A DNA stretch of 64,000 nt, taken from CAZPMC01 sp964587755. Lineage in GTDB: Bacteria > Bacillota > Clostridia > Acetivibrionales > DTU013. Shown here one piece after another: positions 27,488 to 36,130 of the stretch (its first letter is position 1; each line of letters starts with the position of its first letter). The notes under the pieces are model-generated. The model saw only the letters and a program-made list of their open reading frames with translations, was not told the DNA's origin and did not search any database. The stretch is taken from assembly GCA_964587755.1 (NCBI GenBank), contig CAZPMC010000002.1, forward strand, positions 71,526-135,525. The letters run 5' to 3'. A program made the position numbers and the translations under genes.

Positions 27488-27834
27488 TAGCGCTCCTTTC
27501 TTCTAAAGCTACCCAAATGTCGGGACAGTTCGGACAGATCACCGTAATATTTCTCCACATCGTTATTTTCAACAAGTCCTAGCTTCACCTTTCCGTGAAT
27601 TTTAAGCTCTATGGCATTGTAACTGACCCCCAGGCGTTTGCCCAAAAGGTAACTGATAAGAATGATATTTGAGAGCATATCGGAAACCGCCTCATGCATC
27701 TCCTCCCGTGCTCCCCCTGCCAACGCCCTGAACAGACTTGCCAGATCCGTCAGCAGTTCACTTTTCAGCCATTCAATAATCTTAATATTTCTCGTTATAT
27801 CAATCTCTTTTTCTTGTACAGCCAAACCCTTCAC
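27487..27834 (-). CDS. MazG-like family protein
   Basis: 115 residues. The helical sequence [20 protein letters not shown] and [19 protein letters not shown] resembles the MazG-like family of clostridia, which keeps acidic residues of the NTP pyrophosphohydrolase helix bundle. Whether it hydrolyses nucleotides is unknown. The start is uncertain: GTG 27834 is used here, and TTG 27825 is possible. It overlaps gdpP and probably leads the mazG-gdpP-rplI-dnaB transcript from the extended -10 promoter at 27878-27886. Confidence 0.8.
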   Translation of the reverse strand: MKGLAVQEKEIDITRNIKIIEWLKSELLTDLASLFRALAGGAREEMHEAVSDMLSNIILISYLLGKRLGVSYNAIELKIHGKVKLGLVENNDVEKYYGDLSELSRHLGSFRRKER

Positions 27835-27877
27835 CCCACTTAAGACTCTCGTTAAAAAAAGAAATATTTCCTTTTTA

Positions 27878-27886
27878 ATTATAACA
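27878..27886 (-). promoter_or_regulatory. Extended -10 promoter before the mazG-gdpP-rplI-dnaB operon
   Basis: On the minus strand TGTTATAAT (TGn plus a perfect TATAAT at 27878-27883). No good -35 box is seen at 16-18 bases. Confidence 0.5.
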
Positions 27887-27946
27887 CAGGGCGTCTGTCA
27901 TTTTGTTCCATTTCCCATAAGCTCATTGCTTCCTGCTGGGTTTACA

Positions 27947-28771
27947 CTATGAGCTCACTGGGTACGAACCCAGGAACTTATAAAATGATGTCTTTCTTTT
28001 TACCATCGCTAAAGCATCTCTCAGGTCGTCATCATCCTTATGACCCGAAAGATCAACAAAAAATATGTAACTGCCAAGCTTGTTTTTCGCCGGTCTTGAT
28101 TCTATGCGGCTAAGATTTATATCCCATAAATTAAAAATCTCCAATATCTTATAAAGACTGCCTGGCTTATCCTCAGTGGAAAATACGATTGAGGTTTTGT
28201 CTTTTCCGGTCCTCTCATTATCCTCACGGGCAACTACTATAAATCTGGTTGTGTTATTATCAAAATCCTGTATGTCCTGTTGAGCAATTTCCATGTCATA
28301 CGCCTTTGCAGCTTCAAATGATCCTATTGCAGCACTATCGCCTTTTCCCTTCGATACCTCTTCTGCTGCCGATGCTGTACTGTCTGTAGCCTTAATTATT
28401 GCGTCAGGAAAGTGCTTTGATAAAAATCTTCTGCACTGACCCAGAGGCTGCGGGTGTGAAAGCACAGTTTTTACCGCGGATAAATTTGTCCCCTTCTTAA
28501 CCAGTAAATGCTCACGGATAGGAATAAGCAGCTCTGCCTTAATCCGCAAATCATTTTCCAGTGCAATAATATCCATGGTTGCATTGATAGCACCCTCAAT
28601 AGAGTTTTCAATCGGTACAACTGCCTCATCTATTATGCGCATGTCAACCGCTTCCAAAATCTCACTGATTGAAAGAAACTCCCTTGGAGTATATTCCATG
28701 TCTTTTGCATATTTTAAAAGAGCCTCTTGAGAAAAAGTCCCTCTAGGCCCCAAGTAACCAATTTTAAGCAT
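27947..28771 (-). CDS. pheA: Prephenate dehydratase PheA
   Basis: 274 residues, a monofunctional prephenate dehydratase with no chorismate mutase domain. It converts prephenate to phenylpyruvate for phenylalanine synthesis. The catalytic TRF motif is in NNTTRFIVVARE; the ACT domain (about 190-270) has the phenylalanine-binding ESRP motif (RIESRPAKNKLGSYIFF), so feedback inhibition by phenylalanine is expected. GAGG precedes the ATG. It is a single gene set apart by gaps on both sides. Confidence 0.97.
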   Translation of the reverse strand: MLKIGYLGPRGTFSQEALLKYAKDMEYTPREFLSISEILEAVDMRIIDEAVVPIENSIEGAINATMDIIALENDLRIKAELLIPIREHLLVKKGTNLSAVKTVLSHPQPLGQCRRFLSKHFPDAIIKATDSTASAAEEVSKGKGDSAAIGSFEAAKAYDMEIAQQDIQDFDNNTTRFIVVAREDNERTGKDKTSIVFSTEDKPGSLYKILEIFNLWDINLSRIESRPAKNKLGSYIFFVDLSGHKDDDDLRDALAMVKRKTSFYKFLGSYPVSS

Positions 28772-28911
28772 TAAACCTCATCCAACTTTCCCGAATATGT
28801 CTTGCCCGGTCTAATAGTATAAGTATATATATAATACCATTTAAAAAGCGTTTTTCCAACATGAACCCACTGTGTAAAAACGCAAAATTTATTTTTTGTT
28901 TGGGAAAATTG

Positions 28912-29130
28912 TTGTTTAATAGCTAAAACCCCGGGTATATATTCAGTACAATCACAGTGATTGAAAAATACCGGTAGGGAATGAATCCAAAGGGATGTAG
29001 CAATGAACGGATTATCAGTCCTAGGTAAGAAAGTAAGGGGATTAGTAATTGGATCAAGCCCATCAGTATGACTGCTCCATAAGAGCAGGGAAACGGTCGG
29101 ATTAAATAGTTATTTATCCGACCGTTTCTT
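28912..29130 (+). ncRNA. Candidate small RNA or micro-ORF transcript
   Basis: Plus-strand elements are arranged as a compact transcription unit: TTGTTT (28912-28917), 18 bases, TATATA (28936-28941); the palindrome CAATCACaGTGATTG near the predicted start; a 22-codon frame (29003-29071, starting MNGLSVLGKK); then two hairpins, the second with a 12-bp stem. I do not recognise an Rfam family. It may equally be only the rpsR terminator plus chance sequence. Confidence 0.35.
29091..29127. terminator. Long hairpin downstream of rpsR, probably bidirectional terminator
   Basis: AAACGGTCGGAT pairs perfectly with ATCCGACCGTTT over a 13-base loop. It lies 50 bases after the rpsR stop. The stem itself ends in TTT on both strands, but no long T-run follows. 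Confidence 0.6.
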
Positions 29131-29177
29131 GCGTTTCTAATATATAACCGGTATTTGTAACTTTCTTTCCGGCTCAA

Positions 29178-29468
29178 CTAATCAGCAGTGTATGGTAATA
29201 GAGCTATAACTCTGGCTCTTTTAATAGCCATTGTCAGCTGACGCTGATGCTTTGCACAGCAGCCTGAAATCCTTCTGGGCAGAATCTTTCCTCTCTCGGA
29301 AATATACTTTCTAAGCTTTACAACTTCCTTGTAATCTATATCAGTAACCTTATCTACACAGAATGCGCAAACTTTTCTTTTTGCTCTTCTTATTCTCATG
29401 CCGCCTCTGCCTTCGCCTCTGTCGTAAGAATCTCTGTTGCCCCTATTTTCTTTCTTTGTACTTGACAT
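29178..29468 (-). CDS. rpsR: 30S ribosomal protein S18
   Basis: 96 residues. The N-terminal ~24 residues are a charged, glycine/arginine-rich extension. The core [20 protein letters not shown] to [19 protein letters not shown] is S18 and keeps CxxC and CCxxH, the zinc-binding (C+) form. S18 pairs with S6 on the 30S platform. AAGGAGG precedes the ATG. Last gene of rpsF-ssb-rpsR. Confidence 0.98.
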   Translation of the reverse strand: MSSTKKENRGNRDSYDRGEGRGGMRIRRAKRKVCAFCVDKVTDIDYKEVVKLRKYISERGKILPRRISGCCAKHQRQLTMAIKRARVIALLPYTAD

Positions 29469-29504
29469 ATAACACGCCTCCTTTCTCGTAAGGTACTCGG
29501 CTTA

Positions 29505-29948
29505 TCAAAAGGGGAGTTCGTCGTCTTCATCTAGTGGATAAAAACCGCCTTCAGGCTGACCTGCGCCATAATCCTGGCCTGTCCCTCCGGAAGCGGGCGC
29601 TCTATATGAAGAAGCGCTGCTCTCACTTCTGCGGCTCTCAGCAAAATAAACTTCATCGGTGATAACCTCTGTGATATAATGCCTTTTACCCTCACTATCA
29701 TCCCATGTCCTGTTTTGTAAGCTGCCTACAACAACTACCTTCTGTCCTTTGGTAAAATACTTGCTGCAGAATTCAGCTTGCTTTCTCCATGCAACAATAT
29801 TAAAAAAGTCCGCTTGCCTTTCTTCCCCTTCCCTGGCAAATCTTCTGTCTACGGCAAGAGAAAAGCTGCAAACCGCTGTATTATTGGTGCTGGTGTATCT
29901 AAGCTCAGGATCCTTTGTCAACCTTCCCATTAAAATAACCTTATTCAT
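29505..29948 (-). CDS. ssb: Single-stranded DNA-binding protein Ssb
   Basis: 147 residues. The OB-fold (1-105) opens MNKVILMGRLTKDPELRYTS. A glycine/serine-rich linker leads to the acidic tip DEDDELPF, the docking tail for replication and repair partners. It lies between rpsF and rpsR, the usual bacterial order. Confidence 0.98.
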   Translation of the reverse strand: MNKVILMGRLTKDPELRYTSTNNTAVCSFSLAVDRRFAREGEERQADFFNIVAWRKQAEFCSKYFTKGQKVVVVGSLQNRTWDDSEGKRHYITEVITDEVYFAESRRSESSASSYRAPASGGTGQDYGAGQPEGGFYPLDEDDELPF

Positions 29949-29957
29949 ACGCTCACC

Positions 29958-30245
29958 TTACTTTTCTTTATTAATAACCATATACTTGAGAATACCATCT
30001 GTAATCTTGAAAATTCTTTCAAGCTCACGGGGGAAATCAGGTTCCGAACTAAAATTGGCAAGAACATAATAGCCTTCACTCTTATCATTGATTAAGTAGG
30101 CTAACTTTCTTTTTCCCCATTCATCGATGCTTTCTAATTGAGCTGAAGTTTCAAGCAGGCTCTTAAATTTTTCTACAAGTGCCTGTATGTTCTCCTCGCC
30201 AATGTCAGAATCGATGATAAATATACATTCATATTTTTTCACCAT
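29958..30245 (-). CDS. rpsF: 30S ribosomal protein S6
   Basis: 95 residues. YECIFIIDSDIGEENIQALV and the DEWGKRKLAYLINDKSEGYYV core are typical S6. It forms a heterodimer with S18 encoded two genes downstream. AAGGAGGTGAT gives a very strong ribosome binding site. The leader contains a short hairpin followed by CCG that could be the S6:S18 autoregulatory site. Confidence 0.98.
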   Translation of the reverse strand: MVKKYECIFIIDSDIGEENIQALVEKFKSLLETSAQLESIDEWGKRKLAYLINDKSEGYYVLANFSSEPDFPRELERIFKITDGILKYMVINKEK

Positions 30246-30272
30246 TAGACTATCACCTCCTTCTGGACTGAA

Positions 30273-30295
30273 CGGCCCTGTAACTATGTACAGAG
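30273..30295 (-). promoter_or_regulatory. Possible S6:S18 autoregulatory hairpin in the rpsF leader
   Basis: On the minus strand CTCTGTA pairs with TACAGGG (one wobble, loop CATAGT) and is followed by CCG, about 30 bases before the rpsF start. Known S6:S18 leader motifs expose a CCG next to a short stem. The match is loose. Confidence 0.3.
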
Positions 30296-30319
30296 CAAGG
30301 ATACCGAGAAGTTATTTTA

Positions 30320-30625
30320 TCATAACAATATTAATTGTGCAAGCAAAAACAGCAAAATTACAAATGATGAAATCAGCAGGATGTTTATTACGTAATTGAC
30401 TGTGAACACTGAATTGAAGCCTCTTCTACCTTTTGCTTTCTCCTTGCCGCTGGTAACTGCAAGTCCGTTTTCCTTTATATATCGGTCTATAATAGCCTGG
30501 GCTTCCTTTAATATAAAATCTCCCTCTCCTTTTGGTTCTCTTCGTAAAATGAATATTGCTTCCTCAATAAGATTTGATTTAATATTCTTAATTACAACAA
30601 TTCTTTTTGTATCATTAGCTGCCAT
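30320..30625 (-). CDS. Small tail-anchored membrane protein, unknown
   Basis: 101 residues from ATG 30625 (GGAGG six bases upstream). The N-terminal part (MAANDTKRIVVIKNIKSN) is soluble with a mixed-charge helical middle, and the C-terminus is one hydrophobic helix (YVINILLISSFVILLFLLAQ), so it looks tail-anchored. No family recognised. It stands alone between spoIIE and rpsF; a GCAAAC/GTTTGC inverted repeat (30636-30662) spans its ribosome binding site region. Confidence 0.7.
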   Translation of the reverse strand: MAANDTKRIVVIKNIKSNLIEEAIFILRREPKGEGDFILKEAQAIIDRYIKENGLAVTSGKEKAKGRRGFNSVFTVNYVINILLISSFVILLFLLAQLILL

Positions 30626-30729
30626 ATGATCCTCCGCAAACAATACTTCACTTATAGTTTGCGATGTAAATATAGTTTTATACAGATATTTCCCAATAAG
30701 TCTTAAAAATTCCTGACTAATTTATACTA

Positions 30730-33126
30730 TTAAAGCTTCCTCCAAACCTTAGCCACAAGTACAGTCAAATCATCACAGGGTTTATTTTGGCAGCACTTAT
30801 CAGCCTCTTCTATTATGCTGTCCGCCACCTTTTGAGGATTGAGGCAATCAATCTGTTGTATAAATTTCATCAGACTTCGCTCTCCCGGCAATTCACCGGC
30901 AAAGCTGTCAATAATGCCGTCGGTCACCATAATAATCATGTCCCCCGCTCCCACGTGCCTCCGGGCTAATTCTGCATCTATACCAGGCAGAATTCCTGCA
31001 GGCAGCGTTGCAGCCCTGATAATCTCTGCTTTATCTGCTCTTTTTATATATGTAGGCGCAGCCCCGATTTTAACAAATTCCACCTCTCCACTAAACAAAT
31101 CTATTATTGACATATCTATTGAGCACGATAAATGCTCGCTCGATTTGAGCACAAGAGCGGAGTTAACAAGATTTACAGCCATTTCCTTATCAAACCCGGA
31201 CTCAAAAAAGCTCTCCAGCATGTTAACAACAGCCTTACTCTGAGCCGCTGCACCGTACCCTGTCCCCATACCATCACTTAATGCCAGCGTATGTTTCCCG
31301 TTTTCGCCATTCATAAATGTAAAGCTGTCTCCGGAAATGTCACTTCCATACTTAGGCAGCCTTGCTATACCTGTTGAAATCCTCAGATTCTCCGCTTCAA
31401 TCAGCTTAACGCTGCAGCTTCCGTCCCGCTCCTTAGCACAATCTTCGTTAACCCGCACCAATTTTTTGCCAACAGCCTCCGATGCCACTCTTTCAATAAC
31501 ACTGATGCAGACCCTTGCTCCGCCGCATCCATTATGAAGCACACTGACCTCATACTTTTCCCAGTTGTTTTTATATACAATAACCTCTTTGACCTTTATC
31601 CTCATATGGTGAAGGGCGGCTGCTATCTCATCCTCTAACGGCGCCAGAAAGTTGACCTCTGTATTTATTTCACCTGCAAGAGTAGAGATAACTCTTGACA
31701 TTCCTTCAAACTGCCTGCTTATAACAGTTCTGCTTTCATCCAGTTTGCTCTTCCAGATCACCCCCACCTTAAACAGCTCATACATGTTGTTTACTGCATT
31801 AACAAAATCACTTATTCTTGCGCACCTTTCTAAAAAATAGTCCGGGATATCACTTTCCTCAACTCTTCCCTTAGCTTCCAGCTTCTCAACTATTTTAAAC
31901 ATAACCTGGTAGGTGTCATAAAAATTGCGCTCCCAGCAGTGTAGGCACGAGCCGCAGTCACTGCATATCCTGTCGGCAACCCTGTCAAACAGTACATTTA
32001 TATCTTGCTTGCCGGCAGTTGTTTTAGTCTCTGATATTTCCACAAATGTTTTTGCCATCTCACTAAAAGCTCTTGAGAACCTTCTTAACTTTTCTACCGT
32101 AATATCCTTTATTCTTCGTGAATATGCAATTCTGCCGGTGGGGAGTACAAAATCCCGCATAAATGGGTTTGTCAATATCTCGATGAGCTTTCTTGGCAAA
32201 ATGAAAAATATTATGGTACCGGCGATAATTTCCCTTAAATAAAGAGTGACCTCAACTGCACCATTTAAATATGCAGACAAAATCATGCTACCCATTATGA
32301 AGCCAAGAGCAGAACCAACTCTTCCTAAATTCCTGAGCATCCCGGACAGCATACCGCACAAAGCATAAGAACCTGTAATTGCAGGTGTCGCTCCCGGGGA
32401 TATGCTTGTAATAAGGCCTATAGCGCAGCCAGCAGCCGCACCGACTCCGGCACCGCATTTAGAGCTCAAAATCAGAAGCAATACAACACAAATAGTGTTT
32501 CTGATAGATACACCCAATATATGAACTGTGCCTATTCCTGATAACACCAGTGTGGCTGTTACCGCTACCGATATTGCTTCTTCACCTGCCAGCAATGCCC
32601 TTTTAACCGTACCTGTCATAATAGGCACAGAATATCTGAATATAAAGTAAAGAACAAAAGATATAAATGAGCTGAAAATAGCCCTTAAAACATCATAAAG
32701 CAAGTACCCTCTTAAGCCTGCCAAAATAATCTGGGGCAAAAACATTGAAAAAAACACTAAAGATGCAGTCTTTATATTTGGTCTTTCATTAATTTGCTTG
32801 AATGGAATACTCAATAAACTGAAGGTAAACATACTGGCTGCATTTATATATATAGCCTCAGGCGTGCCGTTTACAGATGTGCCAATTAAAACGGATAAGG
32901 CTGTCAGAAGCCATATGCCGTAGTTGCCGTATGTTGCAGCAAAAAAAGCAACCCCGAAGGGAAGCGTTCCGGCAGCTATATTACTGTTTCCAAGAAGAAA
33001 TGCTGAAATTAGAATAAGATAGTTGTTCTGATAAAGAAAAATTTTTTTTAATAAATCAAAAGGGGAACTGCCTTTACCTATGCCTTTACCTATGCCTTTA
33101 CTCATTTGCACAGTAGTAGTTTTCAT
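30730..33126 (-). CDS. spoIIE: Stage II sporulation protein E (SpoIIE, PP2C phosphatase)
   Basis: 798 residues, usual SpoIIE length. About ten N-terminal transmembrane helices (to about 330), a central cysteine-containing regulatory segment (RICSDCGSCLHCWE), and a C-terminal PP2C phosphatase (about 590-798) with ALSDGMGTGYGAA and VTDGIIDSFAG metal-site aspartates. It dephosphorylates SpoIIAA in the forespore and thereby releases sigma-F, and it localises to the polar septum. Its promoter (33164-33196) has consensus -35 and -10 boxes at 21-base spacing with a Spo0A-like box, as for Spo0A-activated genes. Confidence 0.97.
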   Translation of the reverse strand: MKTTTVQMSKGIGKGIGKGSSPFDLLKKIFLYQNNYLILISAFLLGNSNIAAGTLPFGVAFFAATYGNYGIWLLTALSVLIGTSVNGTPEAIYINAASMFTFSLLSIPFKQINERPNIKTASLVFFSMFLPQIILAGLRGYLLYDVLRAIFSSFISFVLYFIFRYSVPIMTGTVKRALLAGEEAISVAVTATLVLSGIGTVHILGVSIRNTICVVLLLILSSKCGAGVGAAAGCAIGLITSISPGATPAITGSYALCGMLSGMLRNLGRVGSALGFIMGSMILSAYLNGAVEVTLYLREIIAGTIIFFILPRKLIEILTNPFMRDFVLPTGRIAYSRRIKDITVEKLRRFSRAFSEMAKTFVEISETKTTAGKQDINVLFDRVADRICSDCGSCLHCWERNFYDTYQVMFKIVEKLEAKGRVEESDIPDYFLERCARISDFVNAVNNMYELFKVGVIWKSKLDESRTVISRQFEGMSRVISTLAGEINTEVNFLAPLEDEIAAALHHMRIKVKEVIVYKNNWEKYEVSVLHNGCGGARVCISVIERVASEAVGKKLVRVNEDCAKERDGSCSVKLIEAENLRISTGIARLPKYGSDISGDSFTFMNGENGKHTLALSDGMGTGYGAAAQSKAVVNMLESFFESGFDKEMAVNLVNSALVLKSSEHLSCSIDMSIIDLFSGEVEFVKIGAAPTYIKRADKAEIIRAATLPAGILPGIDAELARRHVGAGDMIIMVTDGIIDSFAGELPGERSLMKFIQQIDCLNPQKVADSIIEEADKCCQNKPCDDLTVLVAKVWRKL

Positions 33127-33163
33127 CTTTCGTAACCTCCCGCAAGACTAGTAATTAATGAAA

Positions 33164-33196
33164 ATTATAGCTTGCGGGCGTTAAAAAATTTGTCAA
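33164..33196 (-). promoter_or_regulatory. Spo0A-type sigma-A promoter of spoIIE
   Basis: On the minus strand TTGACA (33191-33196) and TATAAT (33164-33169) are both perfect but 21 bases apart, too far for ordinary sigma-A use. The -35 box lies within TTTGACA, the complement of a 0A-box-like TGTCAAA; a second TGTCAAAA lies near 33222-33231. Bacillus spoIIG and spoIIE promoters have the same layout and need phosphorylated Spo0A. Confidence 0.75.
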
Positions 33197-33361
33197 ATTA
33201 CACAGATGGCCTTCACACAATGTTTTGACACTTAACTTCAAAATACTGTGCTTTAATGCTTTTATCCAGCTTCGCTCAAATTAACCACCTAATTTGTCTA
33301 AGTTATTCTTTCCATGGTTTATGGAATGATTGGGAGAAAAAGGTCGGAATGTTTTTCATCT

Positions 33362-34639
33362 TTACCTTTTTCTCTTGCTCCCCTTTTCCTGCCAGGTTTG
33401 CCCCAAATTGTTTCTTTGCTTATTGTCCTGTTTATTCTGTCTTTCATCTCTATATATTTGCTTGAGCAGCTCTTCTTTTAATTTTTGACGCTCACGCTCC
33501 AGCTTCTTTTCATTTTGTGCTGACTTCTTTTTATTTTCATTATTGTTTTTACTGTTGTTATTTTTAACGTCTTTATTATTCTTATTTTTGCTGTTATTTT
33601 TATTGATATTGCTGTTCTTATCGTTTTTGTCGTTTTTGTTGTTTTTCTTATCTTTATTGTCTTTATCCGCTTTATTTCCATTAACCTGTTTGCTGTCCCC
33701 GGCAGTATTGGAGCTGTTCTTCTCAAGCTTTCTGTCATTGGCTTTCGGTTTGTTGCCGCTTATATATCCTTCATCTTCCAAAACAATCTTGGTCTCCTTC
33801 TTGTCATCCTGTAAAGCTGGCTTTGTTACGTTGGATTCAGTCTTTTTATCTTCTGCAACATTTGCTTTTCCAGAAGCCTTTTTAGCTTGTGAAGACTTAT
33901 TATCCTTTGCCTTTGCGACCAAATCCCTGACAGCAGCTGATTTTAACTCCTCAAGGCTTAGCTCGGGTTCAGCCTCTATGGCATTCTCAATTAATGCAAG
34001 CTTCCCCGGTGTTGTACCAACCTTTCTTGCATCATCTCTTTGCTCTAATGTCGCTTCTCCAACAAGCACATCGGAAACAATGCTTTCCTTTGAAAGCTTT
34101 TCTTCTATCATATTTACAAGCTCCTCTTTAAGTGCTTTGGATTTGTTGCCATTGCTGCTTGAAACGGTGAAAAGGACTGCGTCTCGGACTTCATCTGAGG
34201 TTGAAGCATCAGACTTAAAGTAACCTTGCTCTGCTGCAGAGCTAATCAATTTGGAAACGCCCTCCGAAAGCTTAGTATTCTTTAATTTGCTGCAACCTAA
34301 AAGTACTTGTCCGTCACTGTTAAGTGCTTCTGCATTAATAATTCTGTCGTATATGTTGACCGTAAGCTCAATGCTTGGATTAATGTCGAAATCTATATAG
34401 CTGTAAGGCATTGAGTAACTGAGCACTCCATACCCTGTCCCAAGCACCAGCAAAGCAGCCGCAGCTAAAGATACCACTTTCGAAATGAGCTTTTGTTTGG
34501 TTCCGTTGCTTTTCAGACAATTTATGTCGATTTCGCTCCCCACAGTCATGTGTGGTTCCGCTTTTATCTTCTTAAATAAACCGTCTTTAGTAAGAATTAT
34601 TGCGTATTTCCCGTTTATTTCTGCTATAATCCCCTTCAT
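33362..34639 (-). CDS. rsgI: Anti-sigma-I factor RsgI
   Basis: 425 residues. N-terminal RsgI domain (MKGIIAEINGKYAIILTKDG, about 1-55) binds sigma-I in the cytoplasm. One transmembrane helix follows (about 57-78, VVSLAAAALLVLGTGYGVLS). The outer part begins YIDFDINPSIELTVN, the conserved region containing the Asn-Pro bond at which RsgI proteins self-cleave. From about residue 290 on it is a low-complexity Lys/Asn/Asp-rich tail rather than the carbohydrate-binding module of cellulosomal RsgIs. It follows sigI directly, as in all sigI-rsgI pairs. The stimulus is unknown. Confidence 0.93.
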   Translation of the reverse strand: MKGIIAEINGKYAIILTKDGLFKKIKAEPHMTVGSEIDINCLKSNGTKQKLISKVVSLAAAALLVLGTGYGVLSYSMPYSYIDFDINPSIELTVNIYDRIINAEALNSDGQVLLGCSKLKNTKLSEGVSKLISSAAEQGYFKSDASTSDEVRDAVLFTVSSSNGNKSKALKEELVNMIEEKLSKESIVSDVLVGEATLEQRDDARKVGTTPGKLALIENAIEAEPELSLEELKSAAVRDLVAKAKDNKSSQAKKASGKANVAEDKKTESNVTKPALQDDKKETKIVLEDEGYISGNKPKANDRKLEKNSSNTAGDSKQVNGNKADKDNKDKKNNKNDKNDKNSNINKNNSKNKNNKDVKNNNSKNNNENKKKSAQNEKKLERERQKLKEELLKQIYRDERQNKQDNKQRNNLGQTWQEKGSKRKR

Positions 34640-34657
34640 GGCATAACAACTCCTGTC

Positions 34658-35356
34658 TCAGAGCTTTATATAATTCTGAATATAATCATAGTCACCTGTT
34701 TCAATTAATACTAATGCTATAATATACTTTCGAAACCTTTCAATCAATTTTCGGGGTAAATTGGTTCCTTTTTCTAACTCTGCTACCGGCAAATACTTTT
34801 TTGTTATTATTTGATTTAATATGTCAGGTTTTGATAATATAAATCTCAAAATCTGTTTGCATTTTTCCTTAGTGCTCTTGTGCTTAGGAGAGACCTTGGC
34901 CAGGTCCGAAAAGGAAATGTTCCATCTCTCCAGTTCTTCCCTCAGGTTTTTCATCTCCAAACTTCTTATCTGGGATAATTCTATTTCGGAATATTGCCGT
35001 ATAGCTTCATCAGTGCTTAAGTCATACTCATTCCCCTTCTCGTCTATATACATATTTAATGAAACTACAGTATCATGGCGTTTTTCCTTGCGATAATAAT
35101 CAATAATACGCCTCTTAATAACATTGCGGGAAAATGAAAAGAAGCTGCCCTTGCTCTGATTAAACGAATTGATTGCCTCCACAAAAGCAAGCATGGCAAC
35201 AGAAAGCTCATCGTCAGAACCGTAGCTCAAAAACCTTCCCGCTACCTTTTCTGCACATGAAGCTATAAAAGGCTTATACTCCTCAACAAACTTGTTAATC
35301 TGCTGAGTATCGTCCCTTATTTCCTCTATTCTTTGATTAATCGAAGGATAAGCCAT
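34658..35356 (-). CDS. sigI: RNA polymerase sigma factor SigI
   Basis: About 232 residues from ATG 35356 (AAGGGGGAAGGT upstream). Region 2-like sequence YKPFIASCAEKVAGRF, AMLAFVEAINSFNQSKGSFF and VIKRRIIDYYRKEKRHD, then a C-terminal SigI-specific domain with TKKYLPVAELEKGTNLPRKL. It is the alternative sigma factor held by RsgI; in Bacillus it responds to heat and in cellulolytic clostridia to polysaccharides. An extended -10 box (35381-35389) lies 25 bases upstream. No clear sigma-I self-promoter is seen. Confidence 0.94.
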   Translation of the reverse strand: MAYPSINQRIEEIRDDTQQINKFVEEYKPFIASCAEKVAGRFLSYGSDDELSVAMLAFVEAINSFNQSKGSFFSFSRNVIKRRIIDYYRKEKRHDTVVSLNMYIDEKGNEYDLSTDEAIRQYSEIELSQIRSLEMKNLREELERWNISFSDLAKVSPKHKSTKEKCKQILRFILSKPDILNQIITKKYLPVAELEKGTNLPRKLIERFRKYIIALVLIETGDYDYIQNYIKL

Positions 35357-35380
35357 ACCTTCCCCCTTATACACACAGAA

Positions 35381-35389
35381 ATTATAACA
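35381..35389 (-). promoter_or_regulatory. Extended -10 promoter of sigI-rsgI
   Basis: TGTTATAAT on the minus strand, with TATAAT at 35381-35386, 25 bases before the sigI ATG. The -35 region reads CCCCTT, unlike TTGACA. Confidence 0.5.
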
Positions 35390-35452
35390 TACGCAATAGC
35401 TCTAAGGGGCTGATGAAACCTTTTATTAATCTAGTTGTAATAATTTAAAAAT

Positions 35453-35484
35453 AAAACAGCAGACATGGCTGTATCTGCTGTTTT
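35453..35484 (-). terminator. Rho-independent terminator of spoVT
   Basis: AAAACAGCAGA pairs with TCTGCTGTTTT over a ten-base loop and is followed on the minus strand by ATTTTTAA. Confidence 0.85.
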
Positions 35485-35526
35485 CACTATACTCCCCTGT
35501 TATTAATTTTAATATTATTTCCCATT

Positions 35527-36081
35527 CTACTGTTCCATCTGCCTGCCTAAAAACCCCGCTGCTGATTGAGCCAGCTTCGCTTCAACTTCTCCCATATGTC
35601 GGTTAGGGTCGGTGGATAAAAGTACCACTGCACCAATAGGATCACCTTCTGCTATGATAGGAGATACTACCTGGGATGAATATTTCCTTTCTCCTCCTTC
35701 ATCAGCAAGTATCGCTATGCTTTTGTCATCAGGTGACTTGACCACCAGAGTATTCTTTTCCTCTATGACATGCTCTAATTCCGAACTCAGTGATTTGTCA
35801 AGAAACTCCTTTTTAGATGCCCCCGAAACCGCAATTATCGTGTCCCTGTCTGCAATACAAGTAATGTGACCAATTGTTTTGTGTATTGATTCCGCATATT
35901 GTGTTGCAAAATCTCCCAACTCTCCTATTGGAGAATACTTTTTCAATATAACCTCTCCATCTTTGTCGGTAAATATCTCCAAAGGGTCTCCTTCTCTTAT
36001 TCTTAATGTTCTTCTTATTTCCTTTGGAATTACAACCCTGCCCAGATCATCAATTCTTCGTACGATACCGGTTGCCTTCAA
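35527..36081 (-). CDS. spoVT: Stage V sporulation regulator SpoVT (AbrB family)
   Basis: 184 residues. N-terminal AbrB-type swapped-hairpin DNA-binding domain (MKATGIVRRIDDLGRVVIPK to about residue 50), then a GAF-like domain (about 60-180). SpoVT adjusts sigma-G-dependent forespore genes. The start is TTG at 36081 with AAGGAGG upstream. A possible sigma-G/F promoter lies at 36131-36160 and a strong terminator follows the gene, so it is a single-gene unit. Confidence 0.96.
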   Translation of the reverse strand: MKATGIVRRIDDLGRVVIPKEIRRTLRIREGDPLEIFTDKDGEVILKKYSPIGELGDFATQYAESIHKTIGHITCIADRDTIIAVSGASKKEFLDKSLSSELEHVIEEKNTLVVKSPDDKSIAILADEGGERKYSSQVVSPIIAEGDPIGAVVLLSTDPNRHMGEVEAKLAQSAAGFLGRQMEQ

Positions 36082-36130
36082 TGTTCTTACCTCCTTAATT
36101 TCTTAACTCGAATGTTTCTTATTGCCTTTT

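Larger units (their letters stand above)
28772..29177. other. 405-base gene-poor gap between pheA and rpsR
   Basis: Holds an 8-bp GCGTTTTT/AAAAACGC inverted repeat (28848-28883), a 15-base palindrome (28949-28963), a possible 22-codon plus-strand frame (29003-29071), a small CTGCTC/GAGCAG hairpin (29072-29088) and a long terminator-like hairpin (29091-29127). An 84-codon minus-strand frame here has no ribosome binding site or family character. Confidence 0.6.

Noticed and set aside
28923..29177. 84-codon minus-strand frame
   Set aside because: No ribosome binding site or family character; it runs through the terminator hairpin and the rpsR 3' gap.
33543..34223. 226-codon plus-strand frame, Leu/Phe/Ser-rich
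   Set aside because: Antisense image of the low-complexity Lys/Asn tail and neighbouring part of rsgI.
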